Source: Reticulitermes speratus
Lineage: Eukaryota; Arthropoda; Insecta; Blattodea; Rhinotermitidae
NCBI GenBank assembly: GCA_021186555.1
Contig: JAJKFL010000003.1
Coordinates: 51,435,130-51,499,129, forward strand
Length of the DNA: 64,000 nucleotides
Reading direction: 5' to 3'
Shown here in pieces: positions 31,105 to 41,310 of this stretch (its first letter is position 1; every line of letters starts with the position of its first letter). The notes below the pieces were generated by a model. That model worked only from the letters and a program-made list of their open reading frames with translations. It did no database searches and had not been told where the DNA came from. The translations under genes and the position numbers were made by a program.

Positions 31105-32269
31105 ATCGACAATAAATATGAGTACCTTTACCACAAGGAAAGCACGTAATAATTCTTCACTTAATTTTAAATGAACATACGAATAGTGGGAAAAAAAAAT
31201 TAAAATTTTAAGTTCTGATAGTTATGGCCGTGATAAGAGCCGTCTACTTGATGTGATGGTCTGTAGTGTAGTAGATTTTTGTCTACGTTTCGTATAGACT
31301 CATCTACCATGATAATGGATGCAGCAATTTTTTTTCCGAAACCTCGGTACGTATCTACCAGGCTACAATGCGTTATTTTCCAGAACAATAATTTTCTATT
31401 ATAGTAATCAAACACATGAAGATTATTTTTGTACTGAGTTCTAACTTTTATAAGGATAAAATCCTGAAGACACGTGACTAGAGATAAACCACAAGAACTT
31501 CTGGAAAACGACGACAAAAAAAGGCAAAAGAAGATCGTGAAAGACAGAAAGAAAGAAAGAAAGCAAGAACAATAGAGTAACTCTAAAAGGACTGTGGTTT
31601 GGTGGGAAGAAGAAGTTCAACCAAGAGGAGGATACAATATGTGAAGCAAGAGAGGAAAGACACGATAAGGAAGAGTGCATTCCGGCGTAAAAGAGTAAAC
31701 ACGGATAGTAGGATGAGGAAAACCTTCGAAATGAAAAGGACCAAAGCAAAATAACAGGCAATAAAAGGCCACAAAGACAAAACAGCTACTACCACCATCA
31801 GCGGACTCATCCTTCGCCGAATGCTAGCCACTCAAGCAGAAGACAGAATAGTACGTGTGTCTCATGCAGACATCACTTTCACAAGGAATCATCTGAGAGG
31901 ATTTTAAACCCAAGTACACAAGTTCTCTATTTAAACCCCACTCTGCAATATTCCAAGGCTCCTTTATGAAAGTTGTTTTTGTCTCAGTTTCATTTTGCTT
32001 CTGAAAACTCTCAAACATTGGCTGGAATATGACACGTGTGAAATAACTGCTTACAAGCAAAAGACAGTACAAGTTAGCATTAACTGCTTCATTCCTATAA
32101 CACAGCAATCATAGTGCAATCCTGTGTTATCACATAAAGAGAAAGTCAAAAATTTAAAATTTCGCGTTTATAAATTTCAAGGGAGGACACACGAGAACTA
32201 CAGAAGAGTGGACTCTAAAGAAAAGGTAATGTTGGCCGTATGGGTCATTGAGCGCGATGCTCTAAAAGC
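31105..32269. other. Spacer, no gene seen
   Basis: Purine-rich plus strand at 31500-31830; overlapping minus frames there (82-106 codons) are hydrophobic because of the pyrimidine bias. ACGTTTC-containing blocks near 31280-31370 vaguely recall the palindromic elements but do not fold. Confidence 0.35.
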
Positions 32270-33840
32270 ATATGGGACAATAGACAGAATATGGGAGAGT
32301 AGACAGAATATGGTAGAGTACACAGCATGTGGGAGAGTAGACAGCATATGGGAGAGTAGACAGCATATGGGAGAGTACACAGCATGTGGGAGAGTAGACA
32401 GCATATGGGAGAGTAGACAGCATATGGGACAGTAGACAGAATATGGGAGAGTACACAGCATGTGGGAGAGTAGACAGCATATGGGAGAGTAGACAGCATA
32501 TGGGACAGTATACAGAATATGGGAGAGTACACAGCATGTGGGAGAGTAGACAGCATATGGGAGAGTAGACAGCATATGGGACAGTAGACAGAATATGGGA
32601 GAGTACACAGCATGTGGGAGAGTAGACAGCATATGGGAGAGTAGACAGAATATGGGAGAGTAAACAGCATGTGGGAGAGTAGACAGAATATGGGACAGTA
32701 GACGGCATATGGGACAGTAGACAGCATATGGGAGAGTAGACAACATATGGGACAGTAGACAGCATATGGGAGAGTAGACATAATATGGGAGAGTACACAG
32801 CATGTGGGAGAGTACAGAGAATATGGGAGAGTAGACAGCATATGGGACAGTAGACAGCATATGGGAGAGTAGACAGCATATGGAAGAGTAGACAGAATAT
32901 GGGAGAGTAGACAGAGTATGGGAGAATAGACAGCATATGGGACAGTAGACAGCATATGGGACAGCAGACAGAATATGGGAGAGTAGACAGCATGTGGGAG
33001 AGTAGACAGCATATGGGAGAGCAGACAGCATATGGGACAGTAGACAGGATATGGGAGAGTACACAGCATGTGGGAGAGTAGAGAGAATATGGGAGAGTAG
33101 ACAGCATATGTGACAGTAGACAGCATATGGAGAGTAGACAGCATATGGAAGAGTAGACAGAATATGGGAGAGTAGACAGCATGTGGGAGAGTAGACAGCA
33201 TATGGGACAGTAGACAGCATATGGGAGAGTAGAGAGAATATGGGAGAGTAGACAGCATATGTGACAGTAGACAGCATATGGGAGAGTAGACAGCATATGG
33301 AAGAGTAGACAGAATATGGGAGAGTAGACAGCATGTGGGAGAGTAGACAGCATATGGGAGAGTAGACAGCATATGGGACAGTAGACAGCATATGGGACAG
33401 TAGACAGCATATGGAAGAGTAGACAGAATATGGGAGAGTAGACAGAGTATGGGAGAGTAGACAGCATATGGGACAGTAGACAGAATATGGGAGAGTAGAC
33501 AGCATGTGGGAGAGTAGACAGCATATGGGACAGTAGACAGAATATGGGAGAGTACACAGCATGTGGGAGAGTAGAGAGAATATGGGAGAGTAGACAGCAT
33601 ATGTGACAGTAGACAGCATATGGGAGAGTAGACAGCATATGGAAGAGGAGACAGAATATGGGAGAGTAGACAGCATGTGGGAGAGTAGACAGCATATGGG
33701 AGAGTAGACAGCGTATGGGACAGTAGACAGCATATGGGACAGTAGACAGCATATGGGAGAGTAGACAGAATATGGGACAGTAGACAGCATATGGGAGAGT
33801 AGAGAGCATGTGGGAGAGTAGACAGCATGTGGGAGAGTAG
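32270..33840. repeat. 19-bp minisatellite with higher-order structure
   Basis: About 82 units of 19 bp (GCATATGGGAGAGTAGACA and variants with GGGACAG, GAATATG or GCATGTG). Between 32373 and 32680 GAGTACACAGCATGTGGG recurs every 76 bp, a four-unit higher-order repeat. Because 19 is not divisible by 3 and stops are rare on minus, all three minus frames stay open for 527-574 codons; none should be annotated as a protein. Confidence 0.97.
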
Positions 33841-35578
33841 AACCCTAATGATGGTAATTTTAGTTTCCTCCGAAACGAAAGCACACTTCTACTAGATATA
33901 TTTACCTCCCAGAAAATAGAATTTCTGACACTTGCCGTGTTGATAACTTTAGAGCTCACAAATGCCCTGTCGTTTCTATGACACAACTGAGGTATATGTG
34001 TATAAATTCAGACAGTGTGCGTCCCATGATAATCTAATTCGGTGACTGTACTGATACATACATACATACATACACGGGGCTCGCACGGCATCTGTCACTG
34101 TGGAGATAGTTTGGTGTGAGGTTGCCATTTTGAAACAATGGTCAGTCCGAGTCCAGTGAATCGAATATTGGCAGCACTGAACCATAGCCAGTTATTTGCA
34201 ACGCCAAGCAAAACGAAAACTAGTCGGTTAGGTTTGTTGGACGGGAAAGGGTTTGAGGAACAGAGTGGGAGTGAATGCAATGAATTACACAGGACATATA
34301 GTGTTTTAATGCACTACAAACAACTGGCAATAAAATAGCTTTATTACAATTGTGTCGAAACGGGACTCACATCTTTTTTTGTATGTTTTTATGAAGGTTA
34401 AACTCCTCCCCTGCCCATTTGGCCGGGCCCTCAACTTGTAATTTTAAATTTATCAAAGTTAAAAAATTGTGTACATTTCAATGTGTCGCAAAGTACGTAA
34501 GGCAATTAGAAAAGATAACTGTTTGCTGATTTGTTACAAATGTAACTTCTTGAGACGCTAAATCAATCACCTCAATCTTTGGTACAACACAGACCACAGC
34601 ACCTTCATTTCCTGTTATTTTGACCACACAAGCTACAACGCTATTAAAATGACGCCAGTGAATTTTTATATTACATAGGCCTAAATTTAGGCTCCCACGG
34701 AACAAATTTAAACTGTTTCAGTCCACATGCACTTTGAGATGATATTTATGAAGATTATGCTTCTGATTTCGTCCCATATTAGCTATAAAATCAGAATTTT
34801 AGCCCCTAGAAGCCCCTACTTTACACGATGCAGTCAAGCACAGAGTTCGAGGTATAGCAAACACTGCTAACAACAAGAATACAATAGAGCCTATTTCAAT
34901 TAATTTATCACGAAAACTTTATTTTGGATTTGGCTCTTTTAATTTTATAAAAAATGCTGAGCTACAAATCATTTAAAACTACAGAAAAAAAAATCATGGA
35001 AATGAACCACTTAATTGTTCTTGCAAGAAAATAATATTAGAATATTTTATTAAAATTAAAAACTATACTGTCCCATTGACACATTTAATTCGTTCCCATA
35101 TTTTAGAATTTTAAATTCACTAGCAATAAAGTGCAGGAATTTCTTAAATAAATCAGCTGCCATTAGCTTCTGCAAAATTCTACTTCGTGGCGTTAACCTA
35201 CTAGTAATTACATCTTTTTATATTTAATATCGGCTTTTGTTTTATTTACTGTATTCAACTGTCCAGCAACTGCACTAGACGTTTCATTAAAACTTCGTCA
35301 GTACTCTCTTTTTTTTCGGAATAAATTCTTGTCTTTGGCAGATACATCTCTTTTAAAAGCCTATGGCTAAAATACATTTTTGATATTATGCATTCATTTG
35401 TAAGCAGTGGGTTTTCATGCCCTAATTCATAATGCTGTCCCATGAAGTTTCACAGACTCTGTCGTCTGTCTCTATTGTAATAGTGTAGACTATATTTCAT
35501 TATGCTACATGGTGGCTGTTCTAGTTCTATTGAACTTAGAAACTGAGCTCTAACAAATTTAATAAATAGTATCTCATC
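33841..35578. other. AT-rich spacer, no gene seen
   Basis: Contains a short ATAC microsatellite near 34058-34073. The 66-codon plus frame at 34138 and others have no recognisable motif. Confidence 0.35.
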
Positions 35579-35945
35579 CTGAGAACCTGTTGTCTTCTGG
35601 ACTTTGTCCATCGTACGGATGAAATATTAAAATGTAATACAAAAATCACGACGTTTCGGAAGCTGGTTCGTCTTCCGTCTTCAGGTGATGGGAGGGGAGA
35701 CACCTACTCAGATAAGTCCTTTAGACTGAGCTAATCTCAACACTGGACGTTCTAATCTCCTAAAAGAATGATAAATTCTAAAAGGTTCTGACGATGGTGT
35801 ATAACATTGAGAACTAATTGTCTTCTGGACTTTGTCCATCGTCCGGATAAGATATTAAAATATAATATAAAAATCACGACGTTTCGGAAGCTGGGGAGAC
35901 ACCTACTCAGTTGGGTCCTTTTAGACTGAGCTAATCTCAATCACC
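35579..35945. mobile_element. Palindromic family Q, tandem pair
   Basis: Two direct copies of a Q-type arm: GTCTTCTGGACTTTGTCCATCG occurs at about 35591 and 35820 (229 bp apart), each followed by CACGACGTTTCGGAAGCTGG. The first keeps a complete minus-strand hammerhead-like block; in the second the loop and CTGAAGA box have been lost between AAGCTGG and GGAGACACC. Confidence 0.85.
35645..35689 (-). ncRNA. Minimal type I hammerhead-like ribozyme, Q family
   Basis: Minus strand: ATCAC, CTGAAGA, C, stem II GGAAG/CTTCC, GAAA, a minimal self-complementary stem III ACGT, C at the cleavage position, GTGAT. Stem I AUCAC/GUGAU is five Watson-Crick pairs. The cleavage triplet GUC is the canonical optimum, unlike GUA in the other families. 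Confidence 0.68.
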
Positions 35946-36254
35946 TCATCCCTTTTCACATTCCGTAAATATGACTTCCTTCGCATACTCACGAAATTAC
36001 AGAGACGTTTCACATGCGCCAATTTACTGAACAGCTACATCATCCGAAAACTTTTCAAAAAAAATTGCCAGAGAAAATTTAAAAACGATTTTTTTTTTGT
36101 GTACCATTTTCACATGTCTTACACTTCCGAAACAGACAAATAAACACGAGAGATGGACTTTTTACTTCATGCTAACGTTTCCTAACTTGTCTTAGTTTGT
36201 GTTAAGAAAGATAGAAGTATCATTAGATTAAACAATACATTACACTAATATTAT

Positions 36255-36508
36255 GATCCGGGATAGCTCAGTCAGTATAGCGACTTGCTACGGATCGGAG
36301 GGTCAGGGTATCGAATCCCGGTGCGGACGAGATTTTCCGCACCTATCCAGACCGGCCCTGGAGCCTACACAACGTTCTGTACAATGGGTACTGGGGTAAA
36401 GCGGCCGGGGCGTGGCGTTGACCACCAACCGCGATCTAGCGCCCAGATTAAAAAAGAGTGCAGCTATACGTCTCCTACCCCTCTGGGCCTGTTTTAGGTT
36501 GAACTTAT
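36255..36508 (+). mobile_element. SINE family A, near full length
   Basis: Head GGATAGCTCAGTCAGTATAG, B-box GTATCGAATCCCGG, body CAGACCGGCCCTGG, AATGGGTACTGGGGTAAAGC (slightly deleted), 3' end GGGCCTGTTTTAGGTT. Confidence 0.9.
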
Positions 36509-37584
36509 TACAAAAATATTAATTAACCGCAGTCACGAAAGACATTCAATTTGATGAATTTCACATTGTGTTCACTGAAAATTAATTGAATTTGATGTAC
36601 ATAAATTAGAAAGAGAAGCCTTTTTATACATTGGTACGGCATGTGACACCCTATAACAACATTCATATTTGGGACACTTTTTTATGGTAATTCTATCCAC
36701 ATCTACGGAATAAGTTTTCATACTTGGTTACCAATCCATGACATCACTGCCAGCAAAACCCCAAAAGCTATCGATCAGAACAGCATTGTTGGAATCATAA
36801 ATTTATTACGTTCCACTAGAGTAATCCCACCGACGGAGAGATATTAATATAAAGCCTGGAAAAACAAGACTCCCTTTTTTTTTTTTGTAAAAATGGATCA
36901 ATTCGCAAAATCGGATGGGTGTGAAACTTTCGAGTGGCAGCGGGGTCGATCACACTGCAGCGGGGAGCGTTTCTGGCACTAATCATTTGACTGACGATAA
37001 ATACACGTCCACTGTTATTTCACGCCGGCCTTATTGCAAAGGAGAAAAATGAGTGCTATCCATTCTGGACGAAAACGGGGACTAGGACCCACCGGGTAGT
37101 CTAAGGAGAAGGGTTTAGCACAAGCTGCTGCAGAAGGGATGAGAGGAAACAAAGGGGTTGATGTTGATGTAGTATAATAAAGTGAAAGCGTCTGGGTTGG
37201 AGGTTTTGTAACTGTAAAATATATAGTGCCAGTAAAAGCTAGCTTCTTTATAAGCGGAATTCATATAAGACACAGTGTCTTCTCTGCAAATAGACTAGAC
37301 AATTACAATTACTGCATTGCAAGTCCACTGTTTACAGATTGGATTGCTGGATTGCATGCTTCGAAGGGAAAAAGAAAAGCATGTTTCAAATCATAGGCTC
37401 ATACGGCTCCAAGAATTGCCATACACCGACATTCGAGTAAATCAGCCGGAGGTTGAAACTATTCTTCATTTGCCCTTAATACAAAAGCCCAAATCAGCAA
37501 CTGCATGCCTGTTTAAGGCACAAGACTACAAAATTCCTGTTAACGTTTAAAGACCAAGATTAACCGGAATTACATTTATAGTTT
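36509..37584. other. Spacer, no gene seen
   Basis: A 77-codon plus frame at 37317 lies directly before the 114-bp array; no motif recognised. Confidence 0.3.
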
Positions 37585-37962
37585 CAGTCCGTACCGCGCA
37601 GTAAACACACTCCGTCTCAGTTATACAAACCAGTCAGTTAATGTTGTACAGTGAAATAATCGCTGTTTGTTCTGAGATCCACACAAAACACATAAATACA
37701 GTCCGTACCGCGCAGTAAACACACTCCGTCTCAGTTATACAAACCAGTCAGTTAATGCTGTACAGTGAAATAATCGCTGTTTGTTCTGAGATCCACACAA
37801 AACACATAAATACAGTCCGTACCGCGCAGTAAACACACTCCGTCTCAGTTATACAAACCAGTCAGTTAATGTTGTACAGTGAAATAATCGCTGTTTGTTC
37901 TGAGATCCACACAAAACACATAAATACAGTCCGTACCGCGCAGTAAACACACTCCGTCTCCT
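37585..37962 (-). repeat. 114-bp tandem array, minus orientation
   Basis: CAGTCCGTACCGCGCAGTAA starts at 37585, 37699, 37813 and 37927 (114 bp apart); 3.3 copies of the reverse complement of the 22390-23075 array. It ends abruptly inside a unit at CTCCGTCTC. Confidence 0.96.
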
Positions 37963-39071
37963 CAATAAAAAATCATAAATTTCATTCTGTACAAGGTAAT
38001 AATTACTGTTTTAAGATCCACACAAAACACATAAACACACTGTGTGGGCAGAATAGATACTTTTCGAATGTTGAACGTGATGGTACACAAAGTTACCACC
38101 GGGCTTTATAGGGCTAAACAAGAGCGTACACTTATTAATAAAGTATAAATTCGTTTCATGAGCGTAAAAAGCTGCCCGCTAGTACAAACCCGATAAAGGT
38201 TACGAACAAGGCCACAAAAGCCCTATACAACCTGCGACAAGACACAAGTGATACCGCGGTTCATGAATGCTGTCGGCTTCAATATGACTTACTTGTGGGA
38301 TAAATGGATATATAGAAGGATCTGACAGATTTCTCACACATGCATTAATACACGTACTGTGTGTGTGAGTGCGCAAAGCATAATTATCACATCGACAGAA
38401 CACAGATAACCGGAGGAATATATAAGGTATCGAACGTGAAACAGACTTTTAAATTTCAGCCACGTATAGCATGAATTATACAGGAATCCATATATCGTAA
38501 AGACGCAAATATTAGATATGGGGAAAAGAAATTGGCGACTCCAAGTTTCAATGATTATATATGCTTCATATATATCGATTCCTAAGCCTTTAAGATACAA
38601 CAATTTTCAGGAATGATATGATTGATAGAAATCCCCGTGGAAGATTTATGATTATTATTTTTAATTTATCTTTAAGTAAAATTAATCTCATTTCCTTTAA
38701 CCAACTTGACTGCAAAGCCTAAGTCGATCTGATCTCCAAAGTTACTGTATCATAGAGCAGAAAATGAAGTCCCAATTCCTAAGCATTTATAGGCCTATAC
38801 TGAGAAAGAAAAGCAACGTCCGTACAATTTAAGGTTAAGACCGGATAAGAGATAAGAGGGGCATTACATTCCTCTTGGGAAATTCTCTAATGGACATACT
38901 CTACAGAGTCAATATTTGAAGGCTGGGGAACTTATAGACATTTTATTCACGGCAGATCCAATATTGAGCGACTTATTTGTTAAGCTCCTTCGAGCTATAA
39001 ATAAAAATGTGGAAGAATATATGTCTTTTGAAAAGAGTGATTTATAAATTCTAGGAAGAATATTTTGGACC
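37963..39071. other. AT-rich spacer, no gene seen
   Basis: The first about 150 bp (AAACACATAAACACACTGTG, GGGCTTTATAGGG) resemble degraded unit sequence and the 2035-2150 region. Nothing else recognised. Confidence 0.35.
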
Positions 39072-39083
39072 TATTATTTGTGT

Positions 39084-39430
39084 CTAAATCCACACTGATG
39101 CTCCCCAATAATTTCCTCAGCATATGGTTAACCTTGACAGAAGGATTTTGGATAGAATTTTGTATGTGGTTGACAAAAGTGATATGCCTCGATAATTACT
39201 GCAATCTGTTTTATCACCCTTCTTATAAATAGGTACAATGACTGACTCCTTCCACTGCTCAGGCAATTCCTCTTTATTCCAAATATAATTAACAAGTTTA
39301 TGGATCTCAGAAAGAATTGTCCTACCTCCTGCTTTAATCAGTTCTGCTGGAATTTGATAAATACCTGGTGATTTGTGTCTTTTTAACTTTTCAATAGCCA
39401 TCTCAACCTCAGAGACACTGAGATCAGGCA
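39084..39430 (-). pseudogene. LINE reverse transcriptase fragment, inverted
   Basis: Minus strand encodes LINE RT motifs: EMAIEKLKRHKSPG, QIPAELIKAGG, LPEQWKESVIVPIYKKGDKT, DCSNYRGISLLSTTYKILSK and, after a frameshift of about 2 missing bases near 39125, EEIIGEHQCGF. This is the N-terminal fingers part of the polymerase; the catalytic YXDD motif is not included. It cannot make an active enzyme. Confidence 0.93.
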
Positions 39431-39723
39431 CTAGTGTGCGTACAGGATTTTGGTGGGGAGATCTGAGGGAAGGAGACCACTTGGAAGACCCAGGCGTAGA
39501 TGGGAGGATCATATTAAAATAGATCTTCAAGAGAAGTGGGATGGGGAAGCATGGAATGGATTGCTCTGGCTAATGATAGGGACAGGTGGCGGGCTCTTGT
39601 GAGTGCGGTAATGAACCTTCGGGTTTCATAAAACGCGGGGAATTTCTTGACTAGTTGACGGCCTGTTAGCTTCTGAAGAAGGACTCTGCTCCGTGGAGGG
39701 AGTTAGTTAGTTAGTTAGTTAGT
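39084..39723. mobile_element. LINE-alpha insertion with 5' inversion
   Basis: A 640-bp insertion bounded by perfect 12-bp TSDs TATTATTTGTGT at 39072-39083 and 39724-39735. The right part (about 39431-39723) is the LINE 3' end on plus with a TTAG-repeat tail. The left part (39084 to about 39430) is an upstream segment of the same type of LINE on minus. This direct-3'/inverted-5' arrangement between one TSD pair matches the twin-priming product known for L1. Confidence 0.92.
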
Positions 39724-39735
39724 TATTATTTGTGT

Positions 39736-39859
39736 AGCTTTTTAATCGTCTCCAAAATTAAATTGAGCGTAATCGGTGGGAAGAAGTGCGTTAGATCTGA
39801 TGTGTGTTACAAGTTTATATCCCACAGCCTGGTTACGTAACACACTATCAAGACGTATG
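39736..39859. other. Spacer, nothing recognised
   Basis: Short AT-rich interval after the LINE TSD. Confidence 0.3.
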
Positions 39860-40075
39860 GAGGAGTACAGGCATGGCTCTACACATTCTTACCTCTTGCA
39901 CTACATAGAGGTTAATGACCACGCGTACACCTAGACCAATTTATCCCCTGGGATACAGCCCCAAGTTCCCATTGCCTAGAAGGCTGGATAGGCCCAAGAG
40001 CAAACATAAATGCTTTGAAGAATCCTGATTATTTGGTCGCATCGCCAGAATTCTAGTCATTATACCGATCTATGT
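39860..40075 (-). mobile_element. SINE family A, old and diverged
   Basis: Plus view: GGAGTACAGGCATGGCTCTA, TTATCCCCTGGGATACAGCC, CCCATTGCCTAGAAGGCTGG and TTATACCGATCTATG follow the order of a reverse family A copy. Confidence 0.7.
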
Positions 40076-40669
40076 GATATACTAGTGGTAAAGACTCGTT
40101 AAAAACCACGGTAAGTCCCTTATAGGTGAAAGTATGCACATGTAGAGCCGTGTGTCAGACACGCACAGTTTTTAGATTGTAATATTTGTGAAATCTTTGA
40201 TAAATGTCACAAAAAGGGATGAATTGGTAAAGTTTATGTCATACCCAAATAACTTGGGCAATTCTATTTCTGTATAAACTTTAAACTTTTGTAGCGGGTT
40301 CAAACCCATTGCAAATATCCTATCCCTAAAAAAAGAGCTCACTAGAAGAATTATATCGTGTAGCTATTAAGGAGAGAGACAAACAGTCATTTTGAAACGA
40401 TACGAGAACCTGATACACTCACATACATAAATTAAGGTAATGCCTTGAAATGTCGTATAAATATTTTGGCTGGAAACCTGAAGAAAAGAGACCACGTGGA
40501 GAATATTCATAGGATAAAGGCCAGGTAACATTATCATTGGCAGTCAGTGAGCTTTGGTGTGACTTGGCTCTTGGGACAAGAGAACAGGTTGCAGTCCTGA
40601 ATTTTGTTCTGCATTAAGTGCAAGGAAATTAGGCTCAAAAGAAATGGGGTAGTGTCATCGCTGCAATAG
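40076..40669. other. AT-rich spacer, no gene seen
   Basis: No coding or repeat signal recognised. Confidence 0.3.
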
Positions 40670-41310
40670 CGATTACAACATAAGCAGAGGCATTATCATC
40701 ATTGCTGTAACCACGGCAACAAAAGCACAGGCAGTATTATCATTGATTTACCGATGACAACAAAAGCACAGACAGTATCATCATTGCTTTAACGTTGACA
40801 ACAAAAGCACAGACAGTAAGTATCATCATTGATTTAACGATGGCAACAAAAGCACAGACAATATCATCATTGCTTTAACGTTGACAACAAAAGCACAGAC
40901 AGTTACATCATTGCTTTAACATTGACAACAAAAGCACAGACAGTATCATCATTGCTTTAACGATGGCAACAATAGCACAGTATCATCATTGCTTTAACGA
41001 TGGTAACAAAAGCACAGACAGTATCATCATTGCTGTAACCATGGCAACAAAAGCACAGACAGTAGCATCATTGCCGTAACCATGACAACAAAAGCACAGA
41101 CAGTATCATCATTGCTATAACCATGACAACAAAAGCACAGACAGTATCATCATTGCTGTAACCATGACAACAAAAGCACAGACAGTATCATCATTGCTGT
41201 AACCACGACAACAAAAGCACAGACAGTATCATCATTGCTGTAACCATGACAACAAAAGCACAGACAGTATCATCACTGCTGTAACCATGGCAACATAAGC
41301 AGACACAGCA
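40670..41310. repeat. About 41-bp minisatellite
   Basis: Roughly 16 copies of a unit containing CATCATTGCTGTAACCATGA and CAACAAAAGCACAGACAGTA; period 41 in the regular right half, with indels in the left half and two subtypes (TTTAACGATGG versus TGTAACCATGA). Confidence 0.95.

Noticed and set aside
31225..31370. Hammerhead-like blocks around ACGTTTC
   Set aside because: No CTGANGA box at a proper distance on either strand.
32198..33986. Three minus-strand open frames of 527-574 codons
   Set aside because: All three frames of the same strand are open because of the 19-bp repeat; no single reading is favoured and there is no non-repetitive domain.
39700..39724. Telomeric repeat
   Set aside because: The repeat is TTAG, the LINE tail, not the insect telomere unit TTAGG, and the other copies of this LINE share it.
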